The notes: generated from the letters alone by a model not told the origin. A DNA stretch of 64,000 bases from Zhouia spongiae (GCF_022760175.1 NZ_CP094326.1:1-64000); one strand, 5' to 3'; counted from the first letter of the stretch, positions 10,120 through 19,812 are shown. Program-made: numbers and translations.

Positions 10120-13100
10120 ATGAAAAAACTCTTTAGACCGGAAAGAGAATCCGGCTATTCCCTAAACTTAGGTTTAACCATGAGGATCACTTTCTTCTTT
10201 TTACTTGTCTGCCTGTTCAAAATACAGGCCAATAGTTATTCACAGAACGTAAAAGTTTCGTTAAACCAGACCAATACATCTATTGAAAAAGTTTTTAAGG
10301 AAATAGAAATGGCTTCTGGCTATCGCTTTTTGTATAACCTGAAAGATGTAAATGTATCGCGTAAGATTACGCTTAATGTAGAAAATGTTCCGTTAAGCAG
10401 GGTTCTTAAAGAACTGTTTAAAAATACCAATGTTGATTTTGAAGTACTTAACAAACAGATTGTACTTAAAACCAAAAAATTGATACCTGTAACTACTCCC
10501 CTTATCCAGCAGAAAAAGGTCAAGGGTATAATAACCGATAATAATGGTGTCCCTCTTTTCGGGGCGGCAATACTTATAAAAGGCACCCAAAAAGGAACTT
10601 CTGCCGATACAAACGGGTATTATGAAATAAGCGTTACTCCCGGCGATGAACTGGTATTTAGTTACGTAGGGTTTGCCGATAGTACTATTGTTATAGACGA
10701 GAAAACAACGACCCTCAATGTGAGCCTCAAAGAACAGTCGAGCAGGTTAGATGAAGTCGTATTGGTAGGGTATAGTAAAACGCGAAGGGAACAGTTTACG
10801 GGAGCTGCCACAAAGATAGATACCAAAGTATTGCAAACTACCCAGAATGTATCGTTTGCCGATGCTCTTATAGGGGTTGTTCCCGGAATGCTGGTACAGG
10901 AAAGTTTCAGCACCCCCGATTCGCCGCCAACCATCTTGTTGAGAGGAATAGGGTCTATAAATTCCTCTACCGAGCCACTTATTATCGTAGACGGGGTTCA
11001 AATGCCGTCAGGTTTGGGGCAGACCATGCTTAATGCCAATGACATAGAAGATATATCGGTGTTAAAGGATGCCGCTGCTACCTCTATTTATGGTTCCAGG
11101 GGGTCTAACGGGGTGATCCTTATTACTACCAAACGAGGTGAAAGAGAGCAGAAACTACAGGTTCAGATAAACTCCAGAATGTCGGTATCTTACCCAAGTC
11201 AGTCATTTACTTCCGATCTGATGAACACACAGCAGAACCTCGATTACGGAGAGTTAATAGGGGTTTACAACGGACGTGAAGATGTGCTTGCACAACGAAG
11301 AGCATCGGGAAACAATGTACTTTGGGCAGATCTGCTGTTGAAGAACGGCGATAATATGAATCACGATATCGCTGTTTTCGGGGGTACCGGAAAAGCAAAT
11401 TATTACTCGTCATTATCATATAACGGAGAGAACAATCTCTACGGAAGTGCATACAACAGGACTGTAGCAACGGTTAAAGTAGACTACGACCTGTTTAACA
11501 ATGTAACCCTGGGATTTTCCGGTAGCTACGGGCAGACTCGCCTGAGCGATCTGAGAACAAGTGTAGATCCGTTCGGGAACTCGTTCCTTCTTAACCCCTG
11601 GGAAGATGTGTATGATGAGAATGGGGAATTGATACCTGTTTTAAAGGAGGGTACAGGCAGGCCTCCGTACAATCCTTTGTTCCTTTCCGGGAATACCGAA
11701 GGTGAATCACACAGGAAGAACATAATGGGAAATATTTATATTACCTATACTCCTTTGGCATGGCTTACTTTAAAAGGGACCTGGGGCGGTAATTTTAATA
11801 CGTCTAACAGCACCAATTTTGAAAAGATAGTCCTCAGCGGAGGGAAACTTCGGGTAGCCAATTCCGAAAGTGAAAATTATACGGCCAATATTACGGCAAC
11901 GATCGATAAGAATTTTAACGACCACCATCTTACCCTTTTATTGGGTAGTGAGGTAGGAGAAGCCGAATCGAGCAGTTTTTCTGCAACGGCCAGGGGATAC
12001 CTTAACAATAAGGTACGTACCATATCGGCGGCAACGAACGCCCCAACCATATTTGAGAACATGACCCAGTCGGGATCTGTATCCTATTTTTCCAGACTGG
12101 ACTATGGTTACAAAGGGCTTTATAATGTGTCGGCTTCCATAAGAAGGGACGGTTCTTCCCGTTTTGGCGACCATAACAAATATGCAAATTTCTGGTCGCT
12201 GGGTGCCGGATGGAATATCCACAATAACTTTTTTAAAAATGCGAAAGGGATGAGCAGCCTTCGGTTAAGGGCCAGTATCGGAACATCGGGCAATGATTTT
12301 ATAGGCGATTTTGATGCCTTGTCCCTTTACGGTTTCAGAAAAACCTACGATGGGGTTAATGTACCAACCCTTTCGGGCGGCGCAAATCCCGACCTTACCT
12401 GGGAAAAGAACAGAAACCTGAATATAGGCCTCGATTTCGGTGCCTTCAACAACAGGATAAGTGGTAGTGTCGATTATTATATAAGGGATACCAAAGACCT
12501 TATTAACGACAGGCAAATCTCGTTTACTTCCGGGTTTTCGGACCTTACTTCGAATATAGGGGAATTCAGGAACCAGGGAATAGAAGTTTCCCTGAATACG
12601 TTAAACATTCAGGCGAAAGACTTCTCGTGGTCTTCCACACTCAATTTTTCGCATAACAAAAGTAAAGTACTGGAGCTTATCGAAGATGCAGATCTCATAC
12701 AAAGAGGATATATAGCTTATAAAAAAGGAGCCGTGATAAATGCATTGTATATGATTGACTGGCTGGGGGTGAATCCCGAAAACGGCTTAAACCGGTACCA
12801 GGATGCAGAAGGAAATGTCATAGAATACGATACTCAGAGTACGACTCCAAACCAAAGTGAATTGAGCCAGGCCCGCAGTGTAAGCGATAAAACCTCTGCT
12901 CCGGTATATTTCGGAGGGTTTACGAACAACATTCAGTACAAGAATGTGGAATTATCCTTTCTGATCTCTTTTTCGGGAGGAAATTACGTGATAAACGGCG
13001 GACTTCACGAGCTGTATAATACCCCTTACCTCAATCAGCATATCAATGCATTGAATGTATGGAGGTCGCCCGGAGATGAAACAGATGTAGCCGTAAGGGC

Positions 13101-13377
13101 GCTGAACCGGGAATCTGATTACGGGGTTTCTACCCAGTTTCTTCAGGATGCCGATTATATAAAGTTAAAGAACCTGACCCTGGCTTATAATTTCGACAAA
13201 GACCTTACCAAGAGGTTTGGCGTTGAATCACTGAGGGTTTTTGCTCAAGGACAAAACCTCTTTACGATCACCGATATTGATTATACGGATCCGGAGTACA
13301 GTACTCTTACAGGAGGAATTGGCTTATCGTCTTCTATTGTAAGGAAGATCTCTTTAGGAATTAATGTTACCTTCTAA
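10120..13377 (+). CDS. SusC/RagA-like TonB-dependent receptor with N-terminal STN signalling domain
   Basis: 1085 residues. Signal segment at about 20-42, STN domain at about 45-115 (IEKVFKEIEMASGYRFLYNL, VPLSRVLKELFKNTNVDFEV), a carboxypeptidase-regulatory-like domain (VKGIITDNNGVPLFGAAILI), plug (LDEVVLVGYSKTRREQFTGA, GSRGSNGVILITTKRG) and a barrel ending in the expected aromatic residue (SLGINVTF). The STN domain links it to the upstream FecR/sigma pair by trans-envelope signalling. The SusD gene starts 10 bases after its stop. The cargo is not predictable from sequence; neighbours suggest an amide- or peptide-like molecule rather than a polysaccharide. Confidence 0.95.
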   Translation: MKKLFRPERESGYSLNLGLTMRITFFFLLVCLFKIQANSYSQNVKVSLNQTNTSIEKVFKEIEMASGYRFLYNLKDVNVSRKITLNVENVPLSRVLKELFKNTNVDFEVLNKQIVLKTKKLIPVTTPLIQQKKVKGIITDNNGVPLFGAAILIKGTQKGTSADTNGYYEISVTPGDELVFSYVGFADSTIVIDEKTTTLNVSLKEQSSRLDEVVLVGYSKTRREQFTGAATKIDTKVLQTTQNVSFADALIGVVPGMLVQESFSTPDSPPTILLRGIGSINSSTEPLIIVDGVQMPSGLGQTMLNANDIEDISVLKDAAATSIYGSRGSNGVILITTKRGEREQKLQVQINSRMSVSYPSQSFTSDLMNTQQNLDYGELIGVYNGREDVLAQRRASGNNVLWADLLLKNGDNMNHDIAVFGGTGKANYYSSLSYNGENNLYGSAYNRTVATVKVDYDLFNNVTLGFSGSYGQTRLSDLRTSVDPFGNSFLLNPWEDVYDENGELIPVLKEGTGRPPYNPLFLSGNTEGESHRKNIMGNIYITYTPLAWLTLKGTWGGNFNTSNSTNFEKIVLSGGKLRVANSESENYTANITATIDKNFNDHHLTLLLGSEVGEAESSSFSATARGYLNNKVRTISAATNAPTIFENMTQSGSVSYFSRLDYGYKGLYNVSASIRRDGSSRFGDHNKYANFWSLGAGWNIHNNFFKNAKGMSSLRLRASIGTSGNDFIGDFDALSLYGFRKTYDGVNVPTLSGGANPDLTWEKNRNLNIGLDFGAFNNRISGSVDYYIRDTKDLINDRQISFTSGFSDLTSNIGEFRNQGIEVSLNTLNIQAKDFSWSSTLNFSHNKSKVLELIEDADLIQRGYIAYKKGAVINALYMIDWLGVNPENGLNRYQDAEGNVIEYDTQSTTPNQSELSQARSVSDKTSAPVYFGGFTNNIQYKNVELSFLISFSGGNYVINGGLHELYNTPYLNQHINALNVWRSPGDETDVAVRALNRESDYGVSTQFLQDADYIKLKNLTLAYNFDKDLTKRFGVESLRVFAQGQNLFTITDIDYTDPEYSTLTGGIGLSSSIVRKISLGINVTF

Positions 13378-13387
13378 AAAAGACAAA

Positions 13388-14779
13388 ATGAAAAGATACA
13401 TACAATACATATATATCACCTTTTTACTGATTGGGTGTTCAAAAGATTTTATAGAAAAAAATCCGTTAGACGGGGCAGCACCCGGCGATTTTTTAGATAG
13501 CAAAGAGGCTTACCGAAGTGCCTTAGACGGGGTTTATGCCGTAATGAAGGAAGAGCTCACAGCTTATAACATGAGTTTTTTAACGGTTACCGAATCGGTG
13601 TCGGATAATCTTTTAGGGACCAATGAAGGTTTTGCTTTTGATGGTGTCGACAGGGATATTTATCCTCTGGCCTATGGTAGTGATGCATTTCAACTGGAAG
13701 GTTTATGGCGTATTTCATATCAGGCTATCGAAAATGCCAATACCATTATCCGGGAGGCGAGAGGCGCTTCCAATCCCGATTTTGCAGCTTATCTGGGCGA
13801 AGCACTTGCTCTGAGGGCATATTTACATTATAACCTGTACCGTTTATTTGCTCCAGCATATGTGAGTGATCAGGAAGCCCTGGCCGTGCCTTACAGGTTC
13901 GAAACAGATGCTTTGCTCGATATTAAGCCAAGGAGCACCAATAAAGAGCTCATTGAATATGTACTAAACGACCTTGAAGAAGCAGAGCGCCTGGCAACTA
14001 ATGAAGCGAATTCTTACCGTATATCCTTAACGGCTGTCAGAGCCTTAATGGGAAGGATCTATCATGAGACCGGAAATTACGAACAGGCCGTGAAATATAC
14101 CGAGCAGGCGCTTACAGATACCAGATATAAGCTTGTGAATACAGTTGAGGCTCTGGAAGACGAGTGGTATTATGATGAGTCCGACGAGATCATTTTCAGG
14201 ATCAGGTTCGACGATAGCGAAGGCAATGTAAATGCAGCCATGTTCGCTATTCCTATTTACTTTAGTTATCCGTTTAATGCCCCGCAGGAACTTCTGGATC
14301 TGTATGATAAAGATAGCGATATCCGTTTTCCCGTTTATTTTGGAGAGAACCCTTTGCAGCCGGGCGCTTATTTCCCTAAGAAATATGTGGGGTTGAGAAC
14401 TGTTGATGAGGCCAGTTTTAATCCAGGAACAGCCGATTTAAAATTGATCCGCGTACCGGAACTTTACCTGATCCTTGCCGAAAGCTACGCAAAGCTCTCT
14501 GAGAATACCAAAGCCATAACAGCTTTAAATACACTTAGGACCAATCGCGGGATCGGGGCTTACGAATCGGGTAGCGAACCCCTGCTCGATGCCATATTAA
14601 AGGAAAGAAGAAAAGAACTGGTTTTTGAAGGTTTCAGGTTTACCGACCTTAAAAGGCTAGAGCAAGGATTTACCCGAACAGACGGTTCTTCCATGAGTCC
14701 GAACGATACCCGTTATGCTTTGCCTATACCACAATTGGAAATCGACAGGTCGGGAATAGAGCAGAATCAGGGCTATTGA
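13388..14779 (+). CDS. SusD/RagB-family substrate-binding lipoprotein
   Basis: 463 residues from the ATG at 13388. That start gives a clean lipoprotein signal (MKRYIQYIYITFLLIGC, lipobox LIGC); an earlier ATG at 13364 would add eight charged residues. It shows SusD features: KDFIEKNPLDGAAPGDFLDS after the Cys, TPR-like helices (YRISLTAVRALMGRIYHETG), and a C-terminal ILKERRKELVFEGFRFTDLK signature. It should cap the upstream SusC as the surface lid of the import complex. Confidence 0.94.
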   Translation: MKRYIQYIYITFLLIGCSKDFIEKNPLDGAAPGDFLDSKEAYRSALDGVYAVMKEELTAYNMSFLTVTESVSDNLLGTNEGFAFDGVDRDIYPLAYGSDAFQLEGLWRISYQAIENANTIIREARGASNPDFAAYLGEALALRAYLHYNLYRLFAPAYVSDQEALAVPYRFETDALLDIKPRSTNKELIEYVLNDLEEAERLATNEANSYRISLTAVRALMGRIYHETGNYEQAVKYTEQALTDTRYKLVNTVEALEDEWYYDESDEIIFRIRFDDSEGNVNAAMFAIPIYFSYPFNAPQELLDLYDKDSDIRFPVYFGENPLQPGAYFPKKYVGLRTVDEASFNPGTADLKLIRVPELYLILAESYAKLSENTKAITALNTLRTNRGIGAYESGSEPLLDAILKERRKELVFEGFRFTDLKRLEQGFTRTDGSSMSPNDTRYALPIPQLEIDRSGIEQNQGY

Positions 14780-14914
14780 TCATAGATTGCTATCCGGTAA
14801 CTGAAATATCATCCTGAGCTTTCTGATGGTTATTGTAAACAGACAGTAACACTTTACAGGTTCAGGATGGTATTGCTGATCAGATTTTTCACCCATTATT
14901 TAAACGAAATAAAC

Positions 14915-16153
14915 ATGAACAAATTACAGTACTATGTAATGTGCCTGGTGTTTGTAATGATATTACATACCAATATCAGGGCACAACAACAATCAGATCC
15001 CATATTATTGCGGAATGTATTTATAGTTGACGTAACATCGGTCTCTTCACCGAAAAAAGGGGCTATCCTGGTAGAAGGAACCGAAATTTCCGAGGTCTTT
15101 TACGATAAGGACAGTATCGCCGGTTTTAAGGGAACGGTATTCGATCTGTCGGGAAAGTATGTAATACCCGGACTGATAGATGCTCATGTACACCTGGCTA
15201 CCGTACCGAAGCCTGACCTTTCCGAAAACCGGAAAGAAACCGAAAAAGTATTGCACAAGATGTTGTATGCCGGGATCACTACGGTACGGGATATGGCAGG
15301 AAATGCAGTGTTACTCGGATATTACGAGAGAGCATCGGCGCTACAGCAGATCCCTGCCCCGGAAATTTATTATGCGGCCCAGTTTGCCGGTCCCGGTTAT
15401 TTTGATATGATAAATACACATTCGGATGACCAGCGTCAGGGTTACAGTCCGTGGAGCAGGATAATCACCGACACTACAGACATCCGACAGGTTGTAGCAG
15501 AAGCCAAAGGAGCCGGTGTTACCGGCATCAAGATATACAATGACCTTTCAGCCGGATTGGTAAAGAAGATTACAGCAGAAGCACACAGGCAACATTTACA
15601 GGCCTGGAGCCATGCAGCAGTTTTTCCGGCCATGCCTGCAGATGTGGCTGTAGCAGGAGTGAACAGTATGTCGCATGCTTTCGATATGGCCCATGAGGTG
15701 AATCCCGATATGTCGGCTAAAATGGAACCGATAGACGAAAGACGTCTGGATAAAGTATTCGGTATGATGAAGGCCAATAACATTATTCTCGACCCTACCA
15801 ATTTGCTTGCCGAGAACAATGGGCTGGAAAACAGTGTTCGCATAACAAAAAGAGCTAAGGAAAAAGGGGTCGAAATAGTAGCAGGGACCGACTGGCCTTA
15901 TACTATGGATAACAGTATTCCCTTGGTGGAAGAATTACAATTATTAGTAAATAAATGTGGTTTTACTCCCTTTGAAGCTTTAAAGAGTGCTACAAATACA
16001 GGTGCAAAAGCGATAGGTTTAAACGACAGGGGGATTATACAAAAAGGGAAAAGGGCCGATCTGGTTATTTTATCAGGCAATCCGCTTGAGGACCTGAACC
16101 GGTTACTGAATCCGGAGCTGATAATTAAAGGAGGAAAAATATATAAACCATAA
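14915..16153 (+). CDS. Secreted amidohydrolase (imidazolonepropionase/prolidase-like)
   Basis: 412 residues from the ATG at 14915, the start that gives a signal peptide (LVFVMILHTNIRAQ). An earlier ATG at 14867 is less likely. Metal-dependent hydrolase motifs run in order: DAHVHL after VIPGLI, the Lys of GIKIYND, His of WSHAAV, His of SMSHAFD, and GTDWP as the final metal-site Asp. The C-terminal GIIQKGKRADLVILSGNPLE strand completes the composite beta domain. Members cleave amide or cyclic amide bonds (dipeptides, imidazolones, related compounds); the substrate here is unknown. As the third gene of a SusCD operon it probably processes the imported ligand in the periplasm. Confidence 0.88.
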   Translation: MNKLQYYVMCLVFVMILHTNIRAQQQSDPILLRNVFIVDVTSVSSPKKGAILVEGTEISEVFYDKDSIAGFKGTVFDLSGKYVIPGLIDAHVHLATVPKPDLSENRKETEKVLHKMLYAGITTVRDMAGNAVLLGYYERASALQQIPAPEIYYAAQFAGPGYFDMINTHSDDQRQGYSPWSRIITDTTDIRQVVAEAKGAGVTGIKIYNDLSAGLVKKITAEAHRQHLQAWSHAAVFPAMPADVAVAGVNSMSHAFDMAHEVNPDMSAKMEPIDERRLDKVFGMMKANNIILDPTNLLAENNGLENSVRITKRAKEKGVEIVAGTDWPYTMDNSIPLVEELQLLVNKCGFTPFEALKSATNTGAKAIGLNDRGIIQKGKRADLVILSGNPLEDLNRLLNPELIIKGGKIYKP

Positions 16154-16165
16154 TAACGACACCTA

Positions 16166-17329
16166 ATGAAACTAAAAACACAATACCTTTCGTTTATCGC
16201 CTGTGCCATAAGTTTAACCATATGGGTTGGATGCACATCCGAAAAGCAGCGCCTAGTAAAAATACAAGGAGAGATAAATGGGCTTAAAAGTGAGAAAGTG
16301 ATATTGCTGAATCCTTATTTTCAGCCTGTAGATACGGTGATCTCCCGGGAAGGGCATTTTGAATTTGCAATACAAGCCCGGGAAGATGGTCCGGTATACC
16401 GGGAGATATATATCCCTTCACTCGGCAACCTCAATTATAGCCAGACAAGAAACAGGATCGGTTTTTTTACAGACGGAAAGGTCGTAGTCCTAAAAGCCGG
16501 GATAGACAAAGGAAGCCTTCAGCATATAGAAGTATCCGGTTCCCCTGCTTATGAGGAAATGAACCTCCTGGATAAGAATTTCCCGGCAAGCATAGCCCTC
16601 GATCGGTATAGCGAAGAATACAATGCAGCATTTAAAGCGTATAATGAAGTAGAACAATCGGAAGAGAATCGAAAACGATTAAACTATTATTCTGCCATCA
16701 TAGATTCTCTTTTTAAAGTGAAACGCGAGAATATTATAGCTGCAATAGATCACAACAAAAACAGTACAGCCTTGTCCTTTATAGTATATAATAATTTCAG
16801 GAATGAACCTACCGGTTTTTTAAAGGACATTATAAACCGTTTTTCTCCTTCAGCCCAAAAACGGTTCTATTTAAAGGCACTAAACGATAAAGTGAAATTA
16901 CAGGAAGCATCGGATGTAGGTGCAGCCGCTCCCGATTTTTCTCTTGAAACCAGTGAAGGAAAACAGTTGCAGTTGTCTTCTTTCAGGGGAAAGTTTGTTT
17001 TGATGGATTTTTGGGCATCGTGGTGCGGCCCCTGCAAAAAGGAAATCCCAAATGTAATTGAGAATTACAAGCGGTTTAAGGATAATGGACTGGAAGTACT
17101 TGCAATATCAATAGACGATAGTGAAGAAAAATGGGAGAAAGGCATGGCTGAAGCAAATATGCCCTACCATCAATTGCTCGACCGTAACAAACACACAATG
17201 GATATATATCAATACAGAGGCATTCCTTATATGGTGCTTGTAGACCCAAAAGGCGTAATAATAGCCAAGGGAGATGCGCTAAGGGGAGAAGCACTGGAGA
17301 AAACATTAAACAAATTTTTAAAAGAATAG
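16166..17329 (+). CDS. TlpA/ResA-like thioredoxin lipoprotein with DUF4369 domain (first of two)
   Basis: 387 residues. The signal peptide ends in a lipobox-like IWVGC. An N-terminal DUF4369-type beta domain (KIQGEINGLKSEKVILLNPY) is followed by a helical linker and a C-terminal AhpC/TSA-thioredoxin fold from about 250 (AAPDFSLETSEGKQLQLSSF, then WASWCGPCKKE with the CxxC, and GIPYMVLVDPKG with the cis-Pro). It is predicted to be a periplasmic thiol-disulfide oxidoreductase. It starts 12 bases after the amidohydrolase stop, so it is in the same operon, possibly keeping a partner protein reduced. Confidence 0.9.
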   Translation: MKLKTQYLSFIACAISLTIWVGCTSEKQRLVKIQGEINGLKSEKVILLNPYFQPVDTVISREGHFEFAIQAREDGPVYREIYIPSLGNLNYSQTRNRIGFFTDGKVVVLKAGIDKGSLQHIEVSGSPAYEEMNLLDKNFPASIALDRYSEEYNAAFKAYNEVEQSEENRKRLNYYSAIIDSLFKVKRENIIAAIDHNKNSTALSFIVYNNFRNEPTGFLKDIINRFSPSAQKRFYLKALNDKVKLQEASDVGAAAPDFSLETSEGKQLQLSSFRGKFVLMDFWASWCGPCKKEIPNVIENYKRFKDNGLEVLAISIDDSEEKWEKGMAEANMPYHQLLDRNKHTMDIYQYRGIPYMVLVDPKGVIIAKGDALRGEALEKTLNKFLKE

Positions 17330-17483
17330 ATTGTATGAAACGAACATCAAGAAATTTAAAAATTAATTCATAAAAGGAAATGTTTAAATTTCTTAATGTG
17401 AGAACGGAGCACAGCAGAGTGGTTGCATACGTTCTTAAATTTTTAATTATTTCATTTTCAATCAATTACAAAATTTTAAACGT
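17330..17483 (+). promoter_or_regulatory. Structured gap between the two TlpA-like genes
   Basis: 154 bases with a perfect 12-base inverted repeat AAGAAATTTAAA / TTTAAATTTCTT (about 17350-17395). The 13-mer GTATGAAACGAAC appears just after the first gene's stop and again at the start of the second gene, a mark of partial duplication. It could be an mRNA-processing hairpin. Confidence 0.4.
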
Positions 17484-18584
17484 ATGAAACGAACATTTTT
17501 GATGATATTAGGAATGGCAATTGCATGTTGTTCTTGTTCAACCAGGCAAAAAAAAGCTGTCATTAAAGGAGTTTTTGCTAATGAGCGTTTTAACGGTGCC
17601 CATGTAAAACTTATACATACCGACGGAGCTTATGAGGTAGCAGATTCCACGCTTGTAGAGGGAGGTGTCTACAGCTTTGAAATAGCATGCGGGAAACCTT
17701 CGGTATATGAGGTTAGGGTAGAAGGCAACTACGGGCAGCCGGTACTTTTTATAGAACCTTCCGGAAGTTATAATCTGAGTTATGGAAAAGAGAAAGGAGC
17801 CCCATCCTTAGAGATTAAGAATTCGCCCGAACAAGAAAAGTATGAACACTATGTCGATAATGTACTGAAGGTGTATGAGGAATCGGCTCATGCCGTACAG
17901 GCCGATACCACGTTGCCGGAAACACTGAAGAATGAAAAGCTGAGCAGTTTGTTTGAAGAACGAATGCAAAGATCATATCGGTTTATAAAGGAAAATCCGC
18001 GATCGCTGGTCTCGTTGTATGTATTGTATAGCGATAACAGAATGGGCGCCCTTAAATACAAAGACCTGGTAAAATGGATGGAAGCCGGCGATATTGCATT
18101 ATTTGAAGACTATGATATGTATAAGGAGATCGTAAAGATAAAAGATCAACAGGCTGCTTTACAGTTAACAGGAAAGAATGCTCCCGATTTTACCTTAAAC
18201 AGGCCGGACGGAACAGAAGTTAAATTGTCTTCGCTAACCGGAAAGTATGTATTGCTCGATTTCTGGGCATCGTGGTGCAAGCCATGCAGGAAAGAAAATA
18301 GGCATCTCAGGGAGTTGTATGCTCAATACAAAGACAAACCTTTTGAGATCGTATCCGTTTCTATGGATAATAACAAGGAAGCCTGGGAAAAAGCCATTGA
18401 AGAAGACGGGATTACATGGATCAATGTCTCAGACCTCAAAGGCTTTAAGGAATCGGAAGTGAGGGAAGCATACCATGTAAAGTATATGCCTACTACTTTT
18501 TTATTGGATAAGGAAGGGATGGTTATAGACCAGAACCTTGACCATAAATCACTGGGGGAGCAACTTGAAGAAATTTTTAAATAG
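17484..18584 (+). CDS. TlpA-like thioredoxin lipoprotein with DUF4369 domain (second of two)
   Basis: 366 residues. Lipoprotein-type start (MILGMAIACCSC), DUF4369-like N-terminal domain (VIKGVFANERFNGAHVKLIH), helical middle, then a thioredoxin fold (NAPDFTLNRPDGTEVKLSSL, WASWCKPCRKE active site, YMPTTFLLDKEG cis-Pro). It is paralogous to the preceding gene, with CKPC in place of CGPC, which should shift the redox potential. It is the last gene of the SusCD-amidohydrolase operon: a terminator-like hairpin and the second palindromic repeat follow it. A periplasmic disulfide reductase role is expected; the partner is unknown. Confidence 0.9.
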   Translation: MKRTFLMILGMAIACCSCSTRQKKAVIKGVFANERFNGAHVKLIHTDGAYEVADSTLVEGGVYSFEIACGKPSVYEVRVEGNYGQPVLFIEPSGSYNLSYGKEKGAPSLEIKNSPEQEKYEHYVDNVLKVYEESAHAVQADTTLPETLKNEKLSSLFEERMQRSYRFIKENPRSLVSLYVLYSDNRMGALKYKDLVKWMEAGDIALFEDYDMYKEIVKIKDQQAALQLTGKNAPDFTLNRPDGTEVKLSSLTGKYVLLDFWASWCKPCRKENRHLRELYAQYKDKPFEIVSVSMDNNKEAWEKAIEEDGITWINVSDLKGFKESEVREAYHVKYMPTTFLLDKEGMVIDQNLDHKSLGEQLEEIFK

Positions 18585-18602
18585 TTTGAAAACAGGCTTT
18601 AA

Positions 18603-18797
18603 AGTAAACTACCTCGGGGCAAGCCCACGAGAAGGCCAAGCGTAAAGAAAAGGTCTGGCAGACCTTTTTAGCTATGGAGCCGGCCGGCACATGGCAAAAC
18701 ATTTCGACGCTTGTCCCGTGAAGTTCTTCAGAAACATTTCACGGGACAAGCGTCTTAGTTCACGTGCTATCGGGATAAACCTCGGTTCTCGAGTAAA
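18603..18797 (+). repeat. Palindromic intergenic repeat, copy 2 (longest)
   Basis: Opens AGTAAACTACCTCGGGGCAA and contains CTCGGGGC-AA-GCCCACGAG, a near-perfect hairpin. It also holds a perfect 17-base inverted repeat (GACGCTTGTCCCGTGAA at 18706-18722 against its complement at 18738-18754, loop 15) and ends in TTCTCGAGTAAA. The terminator-like hairpin at 18648-18669 lies inside it. Confidence 0.85.
18648..18669 (+). terminator. Rho-independent-type terminator after the amidohydrolase/TlpA operon
   Basis: AAAAGGTCT-GGC-AGACCTTTTT: a stem with a 3-base loop that ends in a T-run, 64 bases after the last TlpA gene. Confidence 0.7.
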
Positions 18798-18882
18798 AAA
18801 GTAATTATTTCTGTTTTTAATATGATTTTCAAATACAAAAGGTATACATTTATGTTGTTTATTGTTTTTTACAGTTTGTTGA

Positions 18883-19746
18883 ATGAAAAAAAATAAAGAT
18901 ATTACATCCTTTGATGTCTATGACTATTTAAATTACACTTTTTTCAAGGACTCAAAGCTACCTTATTTAATGGTAGATAGTAATATTTATAAAAAAGCTT
19001 CCATTGATTTTCCTATTAGAAATACTTTCTATGGTATTGCCCTTACTAACCCGGGTAATGTCCGGGTAAAAATTGCCTGCCAAAATTACACTATTAAAAA
19101 TAACAGTTTAATATTACTTGGCCCCGGAATTGTATCGCAATGGATGACAGATTCCGATGCTCCGACCGATACAATCCTATTTCAGGAAACCTTGCTGGAA
19201 AAGCTGGTATCCCCCGTCTTTTTAAGTTCGTTGCCTTTTTTTCAACCAGGAGGACACCATGTTTTTGAATTGAAAAATCAAGAATATAAAAAGATAAAGA
19301 CGTTTTTTTTATTAATGAGCCGGTTTACGAAAGAACCAAATATTTTACCCGGCATTGTATATTCGTTATTAGAATACATAAAAACACTCTACTATAAGCA
19401 TTTAATTAATAATCAAACTACATTAAATATAAAAGAAAATCAGGTTCTTACATTTAAATCGTTGGTAGCCAAATACTTTCGGGAGCAAAAACAAGTAAGT
19501 TTTTACGCTTCGAAAATGAATATCACACCTAAGTATCTTAGTGAATTTTTACTTTCAGAAACTGGAAAAACGGCAAAGAATCATATTATTGATGTTGTTA
19601 TTCTTGATGCCAAAAGCTTATTAAAACAAACATCCTTAAGTGTTCAGGAAATATCTTTTATATTAGGTTATACCGAACCTTCGTATTTTTCTAAAATCTT
19701 TAAAAAGATAGAAAGTATATCCCCATTGGAATACCGTAGGAAGTAA
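18883..19746 (+). CDS. AraC-family transcriptional regulator
   Basis: 287 residues. The N-terminal ~170 residues form an effector-type domain without a clear cupin signature. The C-terminal AraC double helix-turn-helix is clear: VSFYASKMNITPKYLSEFLL, then VQEISFILGYTEPSYFSKIF and SPLEYRRK. Its TAA stop (19744-19746) falls inside the first bases of palindromic repeat copy 3. Targets are not evident; the DoxX/hydrolase group 670 bases downstream is one possibility. Confidence 0.88.
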   Translation: MKKNKDITSFDVYDYLNYTFFKDSKLPYLMVDSNIYKKASIDFPIRNTFYGIALTNPGNVRVKIACQNYTIKNNSLILLGPGIVSQWMTDSDAPTDTILFQETLLEKLVSPVFLSSLPFFQPGGHHVFELKNQEYKKIKTFFLLMSRFTKEPNILPGIVYSLLEYIKTLYYKHLINNQTTLNIKENQVLTFKSLVAKYFREQKQVSFYASKMNITPKYLSEFLLSETGKTAKNHIIDVVILDAKSLLKQTSLSVQEISFILGYTEPSYFSKIFKKIESISPLEYRRK

Positions 19747-19812
19747 ACTACCCCGGGGCAAACCCATGAGAGGGGCAAGTGTCGGAGCATTTAAATCTCG
19801 ATGATCGAGTAA
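19742..19812 (+). repeat. Palindromic intergenic repeat, copy 3 (short form)
   Basis: A 71-base version that keeps both ends (AGTAAACTACCCCGGGGCAA at the start, TTTAAATCTCGATGATCGAG at the end) but lacks the middle. Its final 40 or so bases match copy 1 with one difference. Its left end supplies the stop codon of the AraC gene. Confidence 0.85.

Noticed and set aside
15442-15843. 133-codon minus-strand frame inside the amidohydrolase gene
   Set aside because: Antisense shadow of a gene with complete metal-binding motifs.
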